This document shows, one piece after another, positions 30,318-39,859 of a stretch of DNA of 64,000 bases. The translations under genes were made by a program, and so were the position numbers. The stretch's first letter is position 1. Every line of letters starts with the position of its first letter. The DNA comes from DATEDA01 sp963827595 (GTDB taxonomy: Bacteria; Pseudomonadota; Gammaproteobacteria; Burkholderiales; SG8-39), in the NCBI GenBank assembly GCA_963827595.1, contig CAWHBT010000005.1:186001-250000 (forward strand). The letters run 5' to 3'. A model generated the notes under the pieces. It searched no databases and was not told the DNA's origin. It saw only the letters and a program-made list of their open reading frames with translations.

Positions 30318-31801
30318 GCCTCGCCTACGAGCTGCTGCCGGTGTACCCCGAGATCTGGCTCGCCACGGCGGCGTGCCTGATCCTGGTCGTCGACCTGTTC
30401 CTGCCCGAGGCGCGCCGCGCAGCGGTTGCATACGCGCTCGCACAGCTCACGCTGGCCGGCTGCGCGATCCTCACCTTCGGGATCGTCGAGGTCACCGGCC
30501 GCACGGTGTATCCCCTGGGTGACATGTTCGTCGGCGACCTGATGGCGCACGTCCTCAAGCTCGTCACCTACCTTGTCGTGGCGATGTGCTTCGTCTACTC
30601 GCGGCAGTACCTCGCCGCGCGCGGCATGCTCCGCGGCGAGTACTTCGTGCTGGCGCTGTTTGCGACGCTCGGCATGATGGTGATGATCTCGGCGAACCAC
30701 CTCCTCGTGCTCTACCTGGGGCTGGAGCTGATGTCGCTCTGCCTGTACTCCATGGTCGCCCTCAACCGGGACTCGGCGGTGTCGACCGAGGCGGCGATGA
30801 AGTACTTCGTGCTCGGCGCGCTCGCCTCGGGGCTGCTGCTGTACGGCATGTCGATGCTCTACGGCGCCACCGGGACCCTGAACATCGAGGCGATGGCGCG
30901 GCTGATCGCGGCGGGCAAGGCCAACCAGGCGGTGCTCGTGTTCGGGCTCGTGTTCGTGGTCGCCGGGCTCTCGTTCAAGGTCGGGGTCGTGCCGTTCCAC
31001 ATGTGGATTCCGGACGTGTACGACGGGGCCCCGAGTGCGGTGACCCTGTTCATCGGGACCGCGCCGAAGCTCGCGGCGTTCGCGATGGCGATGCGGCTCC
31101 TCGTCAACGGGCTGCTCGACCTGGCGGTGGACTGGCAGCAGATGCTGACGATCCTCGCGGTGCTCTCGCTCGCGCTCGGCAACCTGGCGGCGATCGCGCA
31201 GTCCAACATCAAGCGCATGCTCGCCTACTCGACGATCGCGCACATGGGCTTCATGCTGCTGGGGCTCCTCGCGGGCGTCGTCGGGGGCAACCGCCTCTCC
31301 GCGCCGGACGCGTACAGCGCCGCGATGTTCTACTCGGTCGTCTACGTGCTGATGAGCCTCGGCGCATTCGGCGTGGTGGTGCTGATGTCGCGGGCCGGGT
31401 TCGAGGCCGACAACATCGTCGACTACAAGGGGCTCAATCAGCGCTCGCCGTGGTACGCCTTCATGATGCTCCTTGTGATGTTCTCGCTCGCGGGGGTCCC
31501 GCCGACAGTGGGGTTCTACGCGAAGCTCGTCGTGCTCGACGCGGTGATCAAGGCGGGCCAGATCTGGCTGGCCGTGTTCGCGGTGCTGATGTCGCTGATC
31601 GGGGCGTTTTATTACCTGCGCGTGGTCAAGGTCATGTATTTCGACGAACCGCAGAGCGCCGCGCCGATCGAACCGGGGCTGGACATGCGGGTGGCGCTGT
31701 CGGCCAACGGCCTGGCCATCCTCGCGCTGGGGATCCTCCCCGGCCCGCTCCTGACGCTTTGTCTCGCCGCCATCCGGACCGTCTATCCGCTCGCGCAGTG
31801 A
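30314..31801 (+). CDS. nuoN: NADH-quinone oxidoreductase subunit N
   Basis: The last gene of the 14-gene complex I operon. This 495-residue antiporter-like subunit has the motifs YLGLELMSLCLYSMVALNRD, FKVGVVPFHMWIPDVYDGAP and YSTIAHMGFMLLGL. It starts at the ATG overlapping the nuoM stop. No terminator is obvious after it, so the downstream Nudix gene could be cotranscribed. Confidence 0.97.
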   Translation: MSLAYELLPVYPEIWLATAACLILVVDLFLPEARRAAVAYALAQLTLAGCAILTFGIVEVTGRTVYPLGDMFVGDLMAHVLKLVTYLVVAMCFVYSRQYLAARGMLRGEYFVLALFATLGMMVMISANHLLVLYLGLELMSLCLYSMVALNRDSAVSTEAAMKYFVLGALASGLLLYGMSMLYGATGTLNIEAMARLIAAGKANQAVLVFGLVFVVAGLSFKVGVVPFHMWIPDVYDGAPSAVTLFIGTAPKLAAFAMAMRLLVNGLLDLAVDWQQMLTILAVLSLALGNLAAIAQSNIKRMLAYSTIAHMGFMLLGLLAGVVGGNRLSAPDAYSAAMFYSVVYVLMSLGAFGVVVLMSRAGFEADNIVDYKGLNQRSPWYAFMMLLVMFSLAGVPPTVGFYAKLVVLDAVIKAGQIWLAVFAVLMSLIGAFYYLRVVKVMYFDEPQSAAPIEPGLDMRVALSANGLAILALGILPGPLLTLCLAAIRTVYPLAQ

Positions 31802-31832
31802 GGACGCCGGTGCGCCGGCGCGAGGAATGCCC

Positions 31833-32408
31833 ATGGCTGAAATCTTCCACGAACACGACCATCCGGATCTCAGCGAGACGCGGCTCGGCGGCGAGCGGGT
31901 CTACGACGGCGTGCTGCTCCACGTGCGGCGCGACGTCGTGCGGCTGCCGAACGGCGCGCAGGCAGTGCGCGAGTACATCGAGCACCCGGGCGCGGTCGCG
32001 ATCATCCCGTTCCTCGCGTCGGGCGAGCTGCTCATGGAGCGCCAGTACCGCTATCCCCTCGGCCGCGAGCTGATCGAGCTGCCCGCGGGGAAGATCAGCG
32101 GCGGAGAACCGACGCTTGAGACGGCGCGACGGGAGCTGCGCGAGGAGACCGGATACACCGCGACCGACTGGCGCTACGTGACGACGATCCATCCGGTCTG
32201 CGCCTACTCCACCGAGCGCATCGAGCTGTGGCTCGCGCGCGGCCTCCGGCACGAGGGGCGGGCGCTCGACGACGGCGAGTTCCTGGCGACCTTTCCGGTC
32301 CCGGTCGCGACTGCGGTCGAGTGGGTGCGCGAGGGCCGGATCAGCGACGCGAAGACCGTGGTCGGGGTCCTGTGGGCCGAGCGGATCGCCGCCGGGGGCT
32401 GGGTCTGA
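31833..32408 (+). CDS. Nudix hydrolase, ADP-ribose pyrophosphatase-like
   Basis: A 191-residue NudF-type Nudix protein. The Nudix box is GGEPTLETARRELREETGY, with the metal-binding Glu residues in REXXEE. The nearby PGAVAIIPFL and VEWVREGRISDAKT regions are typical of ADP-ribose/ADP-sugar pyrophosphatases. ATG 31833 is preferred because GAGGA lies six bases upstream; ATG 31827 is also in frame. It follows nuoN as in many betaproteobacteria. The stop overlaps the next start by one base. Confidence 0.88.
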   Translation: MAEIFHEHDHPDLSETRLGGERVYDGVLLHVRRDVVRLPNGAQAVREYIEHPGAVAIIPFLASGELLMERQYRYPLGRELIELPAGKISGGEPTLETARRELREETGYTATDWRYVTTIHPVCAYSTERIELWLARGLRHEGRALDDGEFLATFPVPVATAVEWVREGRISDAKTVVGVLWAERIAAGGWV

Positions 32409-34418
32409 TGCCGCTGTACGCCGCGACCATCTTCCTGAGCGCGTTCCTGCTGTTCCTGGTCCAGCCGGTCATCGCCAAGCAGATCCTGCCGTGGTTCGGC
32501 GGCTCGGCGGCGGTGTGGACGACGTGCGTGTTCTTCTTCCAGTTCCTGCTGCTCGCGGGCTACGCCTATGCCCACGCGGTCGTGCGGTACCTGCCGCCGC
32601 GCCCGCAGCTCGCGGTGCACGTCGTGCTGCTCGCCGCGAGCCTCGCCGTGCTGCCGATCGTCGCCGACGCGGGCTGGAAGCCCGCCGGCGCCGAGGACCC
32701 GAGCTGGCGCATCCTCGGGCTGCTCGTCGCGACCGTCGGGCTTGCCCTACTTCCTGCTGGCGACCACCAGCCCGCTCGTGCAGGCATGGTACGCGCGCCG
32801 CTTCGACTCGCCCGTACCGCCTGTTCGCGCTCTCGAACCTCGCCTCGCTCGCCGCGCTGCTCGCCTACCCGGTGGTGGTCGAGCCCCTGGTCGCGACCAG
32901 GGTCCAGGCGCTGGTCTGGTCCTGGAGCTACGCGCTCTTCGCCGTGCTGTGCGCCGCGGCCGCGCTCTACACGCTCCGCTCGGCGCTCGCTACGGGCAGT
33001 GCGCCGCCGCGACTCGGAGCGCGGGCCCAGCGCCCGCGGTCGCGCAGCGGATCCAGTGGGTCGTCCTGCCCGCGGTCGCGTCGTTCCTGCTGCTCGCAGT
33101 CACGAATCACCTCACGCAGAACGTCGCCTCGGTCCCGTTCCTCTGGATATTGCCGCTCGCGCTCTACCTGCTCTCCTTCATCCTGTGCTTCGACGGGCGC
33201 GGCTGGTATCAGCGGCGCTTCTTCCTTCCCCTGGCCGCCGTGGCGCTCGCCGCGATGGCGTGGATCCTGCGCGACTTCAACCTCACGCACGACATCGAGC
33301 TGTCGATTCCGGTGCACGCGGCCGGCCTGTTCATTCTCTGCATGCTGTGCCACGGCGAGCTCGTGCTCATGAAGCCGCAGCCGGCGCGGCTCACCGAGTT
33401 CTACCTCTTGATCGCCCTCGGCGGCGCGCTCGGGTCGCTGTTGGTGTCGATCCTCGCGCCCCGGATCCTGCCGGGCGACTTCGAGCTGGCGATCGGCCTT
33501 GCGGCTGCAGCGGTGGTGCTCGCCCTGCGCCTCGCGCCCGCGGGGCGGCTCGGGCTCGCTGCCGGCGCGGCAGCGGTCGCGTTCGTCGGCTGGGCAGCCG
33601 TGGACCACGTGCGGACGGTGGTCGCGGACACGCGCGTCCTGACGCGGAACTTCTATTCGTCGCTCCGCACCCGCGACGAGGCGCGTGAGGAAGGCACGGT
33701 GCGCAAGCTGATCCACGGGACGATCAACCACGGCGAGCAGTTCGTCGACGCCGACAAGCGCCGCCGGCCGATCGCGTACTTCGGACCGAAGGCGGGGATC
33801 GTGCTCGCGCTGGAGGCGCTCCGCCGCCCGGGCATGCGCGTCGGCATTCTGGGCCTGGGCACGGGCACGATGGCCGCCTGGGGACGGCCGGGCGACACCT
33901 ACCGCTTCTATGAGATCAACCCCCAGGTCATCGAGCTCGCGCACAGCGAGTTCTCGTACCTGCGCGACAGCGACGCCAAGGTCGAGCTCGTGCTCGGCGA
34001 CGGGCGGCTCGCGCTGGAACGCGAGCCGCCGCAGGAATTCGATCTGCTCGCGGCGGATGCGTTCTCCAGCGACTCGGTGCCGATGCACCTTATCACCCGC
34101 GAGGCGCTCGAGCTGTACGTCCGGCACGTCCGGCCGGGGGGCGTGGTCGTGTTCAACGTCACCAACCGCTACCTCGACCTGGCGCCGGTGGTGCAGCGGC
34201 TCGCCGACTCGCTCGGCCTGCATGCGCGGGTAGTGCGCCACGTCCCGGAGGAGAGCGAGTACCAGGTCTATGACTCGACCGACTTCGTGCTGGTCACCTC
34301 GGATCTGGAGCTTTTCGAGCGGCCGCAACTGAAGGAGCTGGCGCAGGCGATCGAGGTCCCGTCGAAGGTGTCGGTGTGGACCGACGACTTCAACAACCTG
34401 CTGCAGGCGCTTCGTTGA
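32408..34418 (+). CDS. Membrane protein fused to spermidine-synthase-like domain (three frameshifts)
   Basis: Reads through as about 670 residues. The N-terminal part has roughly ten hydrophobic helices (FLSAFLLFLVQPVIAKQILPWFGG). The C-terminal part has a spermidine-synthase/methyltransferase fold (VGILGLGTGTMAAWG, FYEINPQVIELA, LVLGDGRLAL, LLAADAFSSDSVPMHL). This is the family annotated as fused MFS/spermidine synthase; its substrate is not established. The frame changes near 32742 (extra T), near 32812 (extra C) and again between 32990 and 33045. Protein similarity continues across each break, so either indel errors or recent decay explain it. Not essential, so true decay cannot be excluded. 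Confidence 0.75.
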
Positions 34419-34441
34419 GGGGAGCGGCGCGCCGTCGCCTC

Positions 34442-35446
34442 ATGATCGATCTCCGCAGCGACACGGTGACCCGGCCAGGGCCGGGGATGCGCGCCGCCAT
34501 GGCGGCGGCGGAGGTCGGCGACGACGTCTTCGGCGACGACCCGACGGTGCTCGCGCTGCAGGAGCGGACCGCCGCGCTCTTCGGCCTCGAGGCCGCGCTG
34601 TTCTTCCCGAGCGGCACGCAGTCGAATCTCGCCGCCCTGATGAGCCACTGCCAGCGGGGCGAGGAGTACATCGTCGGCCAGGAGGCGCATACCTATCGCT
34701 ACGAGGCCGGCGGCGGCGCGGTGCTCGGCAGCATCCAGCCGCAGCCGCTCGCGAACCGCCCCGACGGCTCACTCGACCTCGCGGAGGTCGAGGCGGCGAT
34801 CAAGCCCGACGATCCCCACTTCGCGCGCACGCGTCTGCTCGCGCTCGAGAACACGATTGGCGGCCGCGTGCTCGGACGCGCCTACCTCGAGTCGGCGCTC
34901 GCGCTCGCCCGTGCTCGCGGGCTCGCGACGCATCTCGACGGGGCGCGCATCTTCAACGCCGCCGTGAAGCTCGGGATGCCCGTATCGGAGCTCTGCCGCG
35001 GGTTCGACTCGGTCTCGGTATGCCTGTCCAAGGGGCTCGGCGCGCCGGCCGGAACGATGCTGGTGGGCACCAAGCCGGTGATCGCCCGCGCGCAGCGGGC
35101 GCGCAAGATCCTGGGCGGTGCGATGCGCCAGGCCGGGATCATCGCCGCGGCCGGGCTCTACGCCCTCGAGCACCATGTCGAGCGGCTTGCCGAGGACCAC
35201 GCGAACGCCGAGCGTCTTGCGGCGGGGCTTGCGGGCATCCGCGGGCTGGACGTCGAGCCGCCGCAGACCAACATGGTGTTTGTCCGCATCCCCGCCGAGC
35301 GTACCGCGGCGCTGAAGGCCCATCTCGAGCGCGAAGGCGTGCTGGCGCTCATCGGCCCGCGGACGCGGCTCGCCACCCATCTCGACGTCTCGGCGGCCGG
35401 AATCGATCGCGCGGTCGCCGCGTTCCGGGCGTTCTTCGCCCCCTGA
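34442..35446 (+). CDS. ltaE: Low-specificity L-threonine aldolase
   Basis: A 334-residue PLP enzyme cleaving threonine and related beta-hydroxy amino acids to glycine and an aldehyde. The N-terminus MIDLRSDTVTRPGPGMRAAM and the GDDVFGDDPTV segment are typical. The PLP lysine is in SVCLSKGLGAPAG, and the Asp contacting the PLP ring nitrogen is in HLDGARIFNA. ATG 34442 is chosen over an upstream in-frame GTG that would add unconserved residues. Confidence 0.93.
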   Translation: MIDLRSDTVTRPGPGMRAAMAAAEVGDDVFGDDPTVLALQERTAALFGLEAALFFPSGTQSNLAALMSHCQRGEEYIVGQEAHTYRYEAGGGAVLGSIQPQPLANRPDGSLDLAEVEAAIKPDDPHFARTRLLALENTIGGRVLGRAYLESALALARARGLATHLDGARIFNAAVKLGMPVSELCRGFDSVSVCLSKGLGAPAGTMLVGTKPVIARAQRARKILGGAMRQAGIIAAAGLYALEHHVERLAEDHANAERLAAGLAGIRGLDVEPPQTNMVFVRIPAERTAALKAHLEREGVLALIGPRTRLATHLDVSAAGIDRAVAAFRAFFAP

Positions 35447-35449
35447 GCC

Positions 35450-35998
35450 GTGCCGGAGCGCTACGATCGCGTCGCCATCGCACTGCACTGGATCCTGGTC
35501 GTCGGGATCCTGTTCCAGATCGCGCTGGGGCTGTATCTCGGCGAGGTGCCGCGCAGCACCCCGGCGCGCACGGTGTGGGTCAACTTCCACAAGTCGGTCG
35601 GGCTCACGCTCGCCGCGCTGATCCTGTTCCGGGTCTACTGGCGGCTGACCCACCGGCCGCCGCCGCTGCCCGACTCGATGCCGCGCTGGGAGCGGATTGC
35701 GGCGCGCGTGAATCACGCGCTCCTCTACGTGTGCATGGTCGGGCTGCCGCTCGCGGGCTACATCGCATCGAATTTCAGCCGGTTCGGCATCAAGTACTTC
35801 AACCTCGTCGAGCTCAAGCCGTGGGGCGTCGACGACCGGCGGATCTACGATTTCTTCAACACGACGCACAAGACCCTCGCGGTGATCTTCATCGCGCTGA
35901 TCGTGCTGCACGTGCTCGCGGCGCTCAAGCACGGGCTCATCAACCGCGATCGGATCCTGCGGCGAATGTGGCCGGGCGGCGCTCGCGCCGCACGCTAA
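35450..35998 (+). CDS. Cytochrome b561-type membrane protein
   Basis: A 182-residue protein with four transmembrane helices and paired His residues for b haems: ALHWILVVGILF, VNFHKSVGLTL, RVNHALLYVCMV and HKTLAVIFIALIVLHVLAALKHGL. The family passes electrons from ubiquinol or superoxide across the membrane. It starts at GTG, 3 nt after ltaE, and is convergent with the cytochrome c gene (4-nt gap). Confidence 0.9.
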   Translation: MPERYDRVAIALHWILVVGILFQIALGLYLGEVPRSTPARTVWVNFHKSVGLTLAALILFRVYWRLTHRPPPLPDSMPRWERIAARVNHALLYVCMVGLPLAGYIASNFSRFGIKYFNLVELKPWGVDDRRIYDFFNTTHKTLAVIFIALIVLHVLAALKHGLINRDRILRRMWPGGARAAR

Positions 35999-36002
35999 CG
36001 GC

Positions 36003-36578
36003 TCAGTAGAGCCCGGCGAGGTAGTGCCCGAGGTCGTCGATGTCCTGGTCGGACAGGGTCCTCGCGACCGCAGTCATGTTGCCCGCGTCGTTGGTGCGCT
36101 TGCGCGCCTTGAAATCCTTCAGCTGCTTCACCGTGTACTCGTAGTGCTGGCCGGCGACGCGAGGGATCTCGTTCTGGCCCATGAACCCGCCGAGATGGCA
36201 CATCGTGCAGAGCACCTCCTCGGATTTCTTCAGGCCGCGGGCGGCCTTCGCCGGGTCGGGCTTGAACGACACCGGGCGGAGCTTCTGGGCGGCGAAGAAC
36301 GCGGCGAGGTCGAGCATGTCCGCGCGCGAAAGGTTCTGCACGAACGGGTCCATCTGCGGCTCCTTGCGCCGGCCTTCCTTGAAGTCCCCGAGCTGCAGGT
36401 ACGTATAGCGCGCCGTCTGCCCGGCGAGGATCGGGAACTGCGACTGCGTCGAGTTGCCGTTCGGCCCGTGGCAGGCGACGCAGGTCTCGGCCTTCTTGCG
36501 CCCCGCGTCGACATCCTGGGCGTGCCCGGCGGCGGCGAAGGCCGTGAGGGCGACGAGCGCCGTGAATCCGAGCCGCAC
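36003..36578 (-). CDS. Periplasmic dihaem cytochrome c (c4-like)
   Basis: A 191-residue secreted cytochrome with two haem motifs, CVACH and CTMCH, each in its own c-type domain. The probable axial Met of domain 1 is in EPQMDPF and that of domain 2 in AGNMTAV. The signal peptide MRLGFTALVALTAFAAAGHAQ begins at GTG 36578, which has GAGGTGA five bases upstream; two further GTGs lie upstream. It lies just downstream of the PQQ dehydrogenase and is the likely electron acceptor or relay for it. A terminator between them implies lower or separate expression. Confidence 0.9.
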   Translation of the reverse strand: MRLGFTALVALTAFAAAGHAQDVDAGRKKAETCVACHGPNGNSTQSQFPILAGQTARYTYLQLGDFKEGRRKEPQMDPFVQNLSRADMLDLAAFFAAQKLRPVSFKPDPAKAARGLKKSEEVLCTMCHLGGFMGQNEIPRVAGQHYEYTVKQLKDFKARKRTNDAGNMTAVARTLSDQDIDDLGHYLAGLY

Positions 36579-36601
36579 TGAGGTCACCTCGAAGCTCACC
36601 C

Positions 36602-36631
36602 AAAAACGAGGCCGCCCGCGGGCGGCCTCGT
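36602..36631 (-). terminator. Intrinsic terminator after PQQ dehydrogenase
   Basis: A perfect 24-bp palindrome (36607-36630, CGAGGCCGCCCG/CGGGCGGCCTCG) is followed on the minus strand by a TTTTTG tail (36602-36606). It ends most transcripts from the dehydrogenase before the cytochrome gene. Confidence 0.8.
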
Positions 36632-36652
36632 GATCACCCGGTTCGCGCGCGA

Positions 36653-38377
36653 TCAGGGCAGCGCGAACACGAACACCGAGTTGCCGCGCTTGAAGTCGAG
36701 CTGGGTGTTGCCGCCGCAGCCCATCGCGACATACTGTTTCTTGCCGACCATGTACGAGACCGGCATCGCGTTCGCTCCAGCACCGCACTGGAACTGCCAC
36801 AGCAGCTTGCCGCTGGCCGCGTCGAGCGCCTTGAACAGACCGTTGCCCTCGCCGAAGAAGAACAGGTTGCCGGCCGTGGCGAGCCCGCCGCCGATCAGCG
36901 GCTGTTCGGTGTCGTACTTCCACGCGATCTTCCCGGTGTCGATGTTGACCGCCGCGACGCGACCCCACTGCTTCTCGCCCGGGATCACCTTGAACGCGCC
37001 GCCGAGCCACAGCCGCGAGCCGCCCGGATACTTTGCCGCCTCGACGTGGTAGGTCATCGGCTGATGCAGGTTGAGGGCGTAGGCGAGGCGCAGCTTGGCG
37101 TTGACCGCCATCGGCGACCATTCGACTCCGCCGTTCGCGCCCGGCAGCATGCGCGCCCCATCCGCCGTCGGCAGCACCCACATGTTCTCCTGCGGGATCA
37201 TCGCCTCGGAGAAGCGGATGAGCGAGCAGTCCTTGCGGTCGTGCACGTAGACGTGGCCGGTCTTGCCGCCGTGGATGACGCCCGGGATCGTCTTGCCGGC
37301 CTTGTCGTTCACGTTGACCAGAATCGGCGGGCTCACCGCGTCGAGATCCCACACGTCGTGCGCGATGTACTGGAAGTGGCACTTGTAGGTGCCCTTGTCC
37401 AGATCGATTGCGACGATCGAGTTGGTGTACAGGTTGTCGCCGGGCCGTTCGGCGCCGTAGAGATCGGGCGAGGGGTTGCCGACGACGAACCAGACCGTCC
37501 GCGCCTTGAGGTCGACCGCCGGGTTCATCCAGACCCCGCCGCCCAGCGTCTGCCAGAACGAGCTGTCCTTCGCGAGCGCCGCCTTTTCCGCCGCGATGTC
37601 GCGCTTCATGTTGCGCCCGGTCGCGTCGTTCACGGCCCAGACGCCCTCATGGCCCTTCTCGGGGATCGTGTAGAAGGTCCAGATCAGCTTGCCGCTGTCG
37701 GCATCGAATGCCTTGACGAAGCCGCGGACGCCGTACTCGCCGCCGTTGGTGCCGATCAGCACCCTGTTGTCGACGACCGTGGGCGCCATCGTCTCGCTGT
37801 AGCCCTTCTCCGGATCGGCGATCTGCGTCTCCCACAGCAGCGCCCCGGTCCTGGCGTCGAGCGCCACGAGCTTCGCGTCGAGCGTGCCCATGAACACCTT
37901 GCCGCCCGAGATCGCCACCCCGCGGTTGTTCGGGCCGCAGCAGAAGGTGGTGACCGGCCCCATCTTGTGCTTGTAATGCCAGAACTCCTTTCCCGTCGTC
38001 GCGTCGACCGCGTACACGTGGTTGTACGAGGTCGTCAGATACATGATGCCGTTGACGACGATCGGCGCCGTCTCCATCGATTCGACGACCTCGGTCTGGA
38101 CGACGAAGCTCACCCGCAGATTCTTCACGGTCTCCGCGTTGATCTGGGTGCCGGGGTAGAAGCGCGCCTGGTCGTAGCTGCCGTTCGTGTGCAACCAGTT
38201 GGTGCTCTGACCCCCGGCCTTGGTCAGCATGTCCTGCGACACGTTGACCGGCTTCGGGACGCCGCCGCCCGTCGTCGGCGGCTTCGGCTTCACTTCCTGG
38301 GCACTTGCGCTCAAAGCCAACCCGACCACGGCGACGAGCGCCAGCCCCCTAACGATGTGGCGTGGCTTCTTGTTCAT
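36653..38377 (-). CDS. PQQ-dependent alcohol dehydrogenase with lanthanide-type DxD motif
   Basis: A 574-residue periplasmic quinoprotein of the methanol/ethanol dehydrogenase family. The signal peptide is RGLALVAVVGLALSASAQ. It shows eight-bladed-propeller W motifs and the vicinal disulfide Cys146-Cys147 (TFCCGPNNRG) that sits over PQQ. The catalytic Asp344 and a second Asp346 occur in HDVWDLDAVSP. In XoxF/ExaF-type enzymes this second Asp ligates a lanthanide, whereas calcium MxaF has Ala. The exact subfamily is unclear; no xoxJ or mxaI homologue is adjacent. GGAGG precedes ATG 38377. Confidence 0.92.
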   Translation of the reverse strand: MNKKPRHIVRGLALVAVVGLALSASAQEVKPKPPTTGGGVPKPVNVSQDMLTKAGGQSTNWLHTNGSYDQARFYPGTQINAETVKNLRVSFVVQTEVVESMETAPIVVNGIMYLTTSYNHVYAVDATTGKEFWHYKHKMGPVTTFCCGPNNRGVAISGGKVFMGTLDAKLVALDARTGALLWETQIADPEKGYSETMAPTVVDNRVLIGTNGGEYGVRGFVKAFDADSGKLIWTFYTIPEKGHEGVWAVNDATGRNMKRDIAAEKAALAKDSSFWQTLGGGVWMNPAVDLKARTVWFVVGNPSPDLYGAERPGDNLYTNSIVAIDLDKGTYKCHFQYIAHDVWDLDAVSPPILVNVNDKAGKTIPGVIHGGKTGHVYVHDRKDCSLIRFSEAMIPQENMWVLPTADGARMLPGANGGVEWSPMAVNAKLRLAYALNLHQPMTYHVEAAKYPGGSRLWLGGAFKVIPGEKQWGRVAAVNIDTGKIAWKYDTEQPLIGGGLATAGNLFFFGEGNGLFKALDAASGKLLWQFQCGAGANAMPVSYMVGKKQYVAMGCGGNTQLDFKRGNSVFVFALP

Positions 38378-38551
38378 GCGTGCCTCCTTTGGTTGCGGAA
38401 CGGTCCGACCGAGCTTGCACGCGGGGGAGGGCATGAGACATCGCCCCGGGCAGGGCGCCCGAGACAGCGCACTTCGATTTTCCCCTAGCGTGGATTTTGT
38501 TATCGTTCGACCGCACTCATCATAGGCTACGAAAGTGTGCATCGCAACTCC
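38378..38551. promoter_or_regulatory. Divergent promoter region of PQQ dehydrogenase and ankyrin gene
   Basis: A 174-bp region between two divergent starts. It is locally AT-richer (TTTTCCCCTAGCG, then GGATTTTGTTATCG near 38480-38508), consistent with promoters for one or both genes. No clear -35/-10 pair or operator could be assigned. Confidence 0.4.
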
Positions 38552-39193
38552 ATGACCCTTCGAGCGCTTGCGTTCATCGGCCTCCTCCTGTCAGGCGCCG
38601 GGGGTGTCGCAGCGCAGCACCGCAACATCAACTTCGACCTGCTGCAGGCGGCGCGGACGGGCAGCGACGCGTCGGTGGGCGCGCTCCTCGACCAGGGCGC
38701 GAACCCCAATTCGCGCAATCGCCTCGGCGACACGCCACTCAACCTGGCGGCGCGCAACGGCAGCGTGACGCTCGTGCAACTCCTGCTCGAGCGCGGCGCC
38801 GATGTCAATCAGGCCAACCTGTCGAAGGTGTCGCCGCTCATGAGCGCCGCGTTCGGCGGCCATACCGAGATCCTGAAACTGCTGCTCGCGGCCAAAGCCG
38901 ACGTGACGCCCGCCGACCGGGTGCAAAAGACCGCGATGGTCTACGCCGCAGGGCAGGGCGCTACGGCCTGCGTCGAGGCGTTGCTCGACTACGGCGTGGA
39001 CGTGAACCAGCGCTACGCCAACGGCGCGACCGCGTTGATGTGGGCCGCGGCGTACGGCCACGCCGACACCGTCAGGCTGTTGCTCGCCCGCGGCGCGGAC
39101 GTGGCCGCGACCGACGAGCGCGGCAAGACCGCGCTCGCGATTGCCACCGAGGAGAAGCACTTGGCCGTTGCAGACCTCCTGCGCAGCAGGTGA
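38552..39193 (+). CDS. Exported ankyrin-repeat protein
   Basis: About 213 residues with a signal peptide (MTLRALAFIGLLLSGAGGVAAQ) followed by five ankyrin repeats. Repeat hallmarks are GDTPLNLAARNG, VSPLMSAAFGGH, KTAMVYAAGQGA, ATALMWAAAYGH and KTALAIATEEKH, each followed by LLL-type helices. Ankyrin repeats mediate protein contacts; here the product would act in the periplasm. It sits between the PQQ dehydrogenase and a two-component pair, suggesting a role with the dehydrogenase. GTG 38537 is an alternative start. Confidence 0.85.
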   Translation: MTLRALAFIGLLLSGAGGVAAQHRNINFDLLQAARTGSDASVGALLDQGANPNSRNRLGDTPLNLAARNGSVTLVQLLLERGADVNQANLSKVSPLMSAAFGGHTEILKLLLAAKADVTPADRVQKTAMVYAAGQGATACVEALLDYGVDVNQRYANGATALMWAAAYGHADTVRLLLARGADVAATDERGKTALAIATEEKHLAVADLLRSR

Positions 39194-39226
39194 CGGCAGT
39201 CGCGGGGCGGTGCCGCCCGCGTTGCG

Positions 39227-39859
39227 TTACTCCAGCAGGCCGTGCTGGAGCGCAATCCAGACCATCTGCGCCGAGGTGTCGGCTTCCAGCTTCTGCTTGA
39301 CGAGGGACTGATAGTTCGCGATCGTTTTCTGACTGAGCGACAGAATGCGGGCGATGTCGGCGAGCGACTTGCCCTCGGCGAGCAGGCGAAACACCTCGAA
39401 CTCGCGCGGCGAGAGGTCGGCGAAGGGCACCGCCTGCCCCGGCAGTCGATGGGTGGCGAGCTTGTGCGCGATGTCGTGGCTCAGGTACGGCCGTCCCGCC
39501 GCGACCGTCCGCACCGCTTCCAACAGCAGCTCGGGTGCGCTCGACTTGGTGATGTAGCCCCGCGCCCCGCCCTGTAGCGCTCGCGAGGCGAACACGATGT
39601 CCTCGTGCACGCTGAACACCAGGATCCGCGCCGCGGGCTCCCGGCTGAGAATGCGGCGCGTGGCCTCCACACCGCTGATACCGGGCAGCGTGATGTCCAT
39701 GATCACCACGTCCGGCGCGGTCTCGCAGAACAGGCGATAGGCCACCTCGCCGTTTGCGGCCTCCGCGACCACCTCGATGTCCGAGGTGCGCTCGAGCAGC
39801 CGCCGGTAGCCCTCGCGCACCACCGCATGGTCGTCGACCAGCAGCACGCGCACCGTCAT
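39227..39859 (-). CDS. NarL/LuxR-family response regulator
   Basis: A 210-residue regulator with an N-terminal receiver domain: LLVDDHAVVREGY, phospho-acceptor Asp in DVVIMDITLPG and Lys in GYITKSS. A C-terminal LuxR helix-turn-helix follows (LSPREFEVFRLLAEGKSLADIARILSLSQKTIANY). Its start overlaps the stop of the upstream kinase (ATGA). The position beside the PQQ dehydrogenase points to control of alcohol oxidation genes. It is a paralogue of the regulator at 53303-53944. Confidence 0.93.
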   Translation of the reverse strand: MTVRVLLVDDHAVVREGYRRLLERTSDIEVVAEAANGEVAYRLFCETAPDVVIMDITLPGISGVEATRRILSREPAARILVFSVHEDIVFASRALQGGARGYITKSSAPELLLEAVRTVAAGRPYLSHDIAHKLATHRLPGQAVPFADLSPREFEVFRLLAEGKSLADIARILSLSQKTIANYQSLVKQKLEADTSAQMVWIALQHGLLE

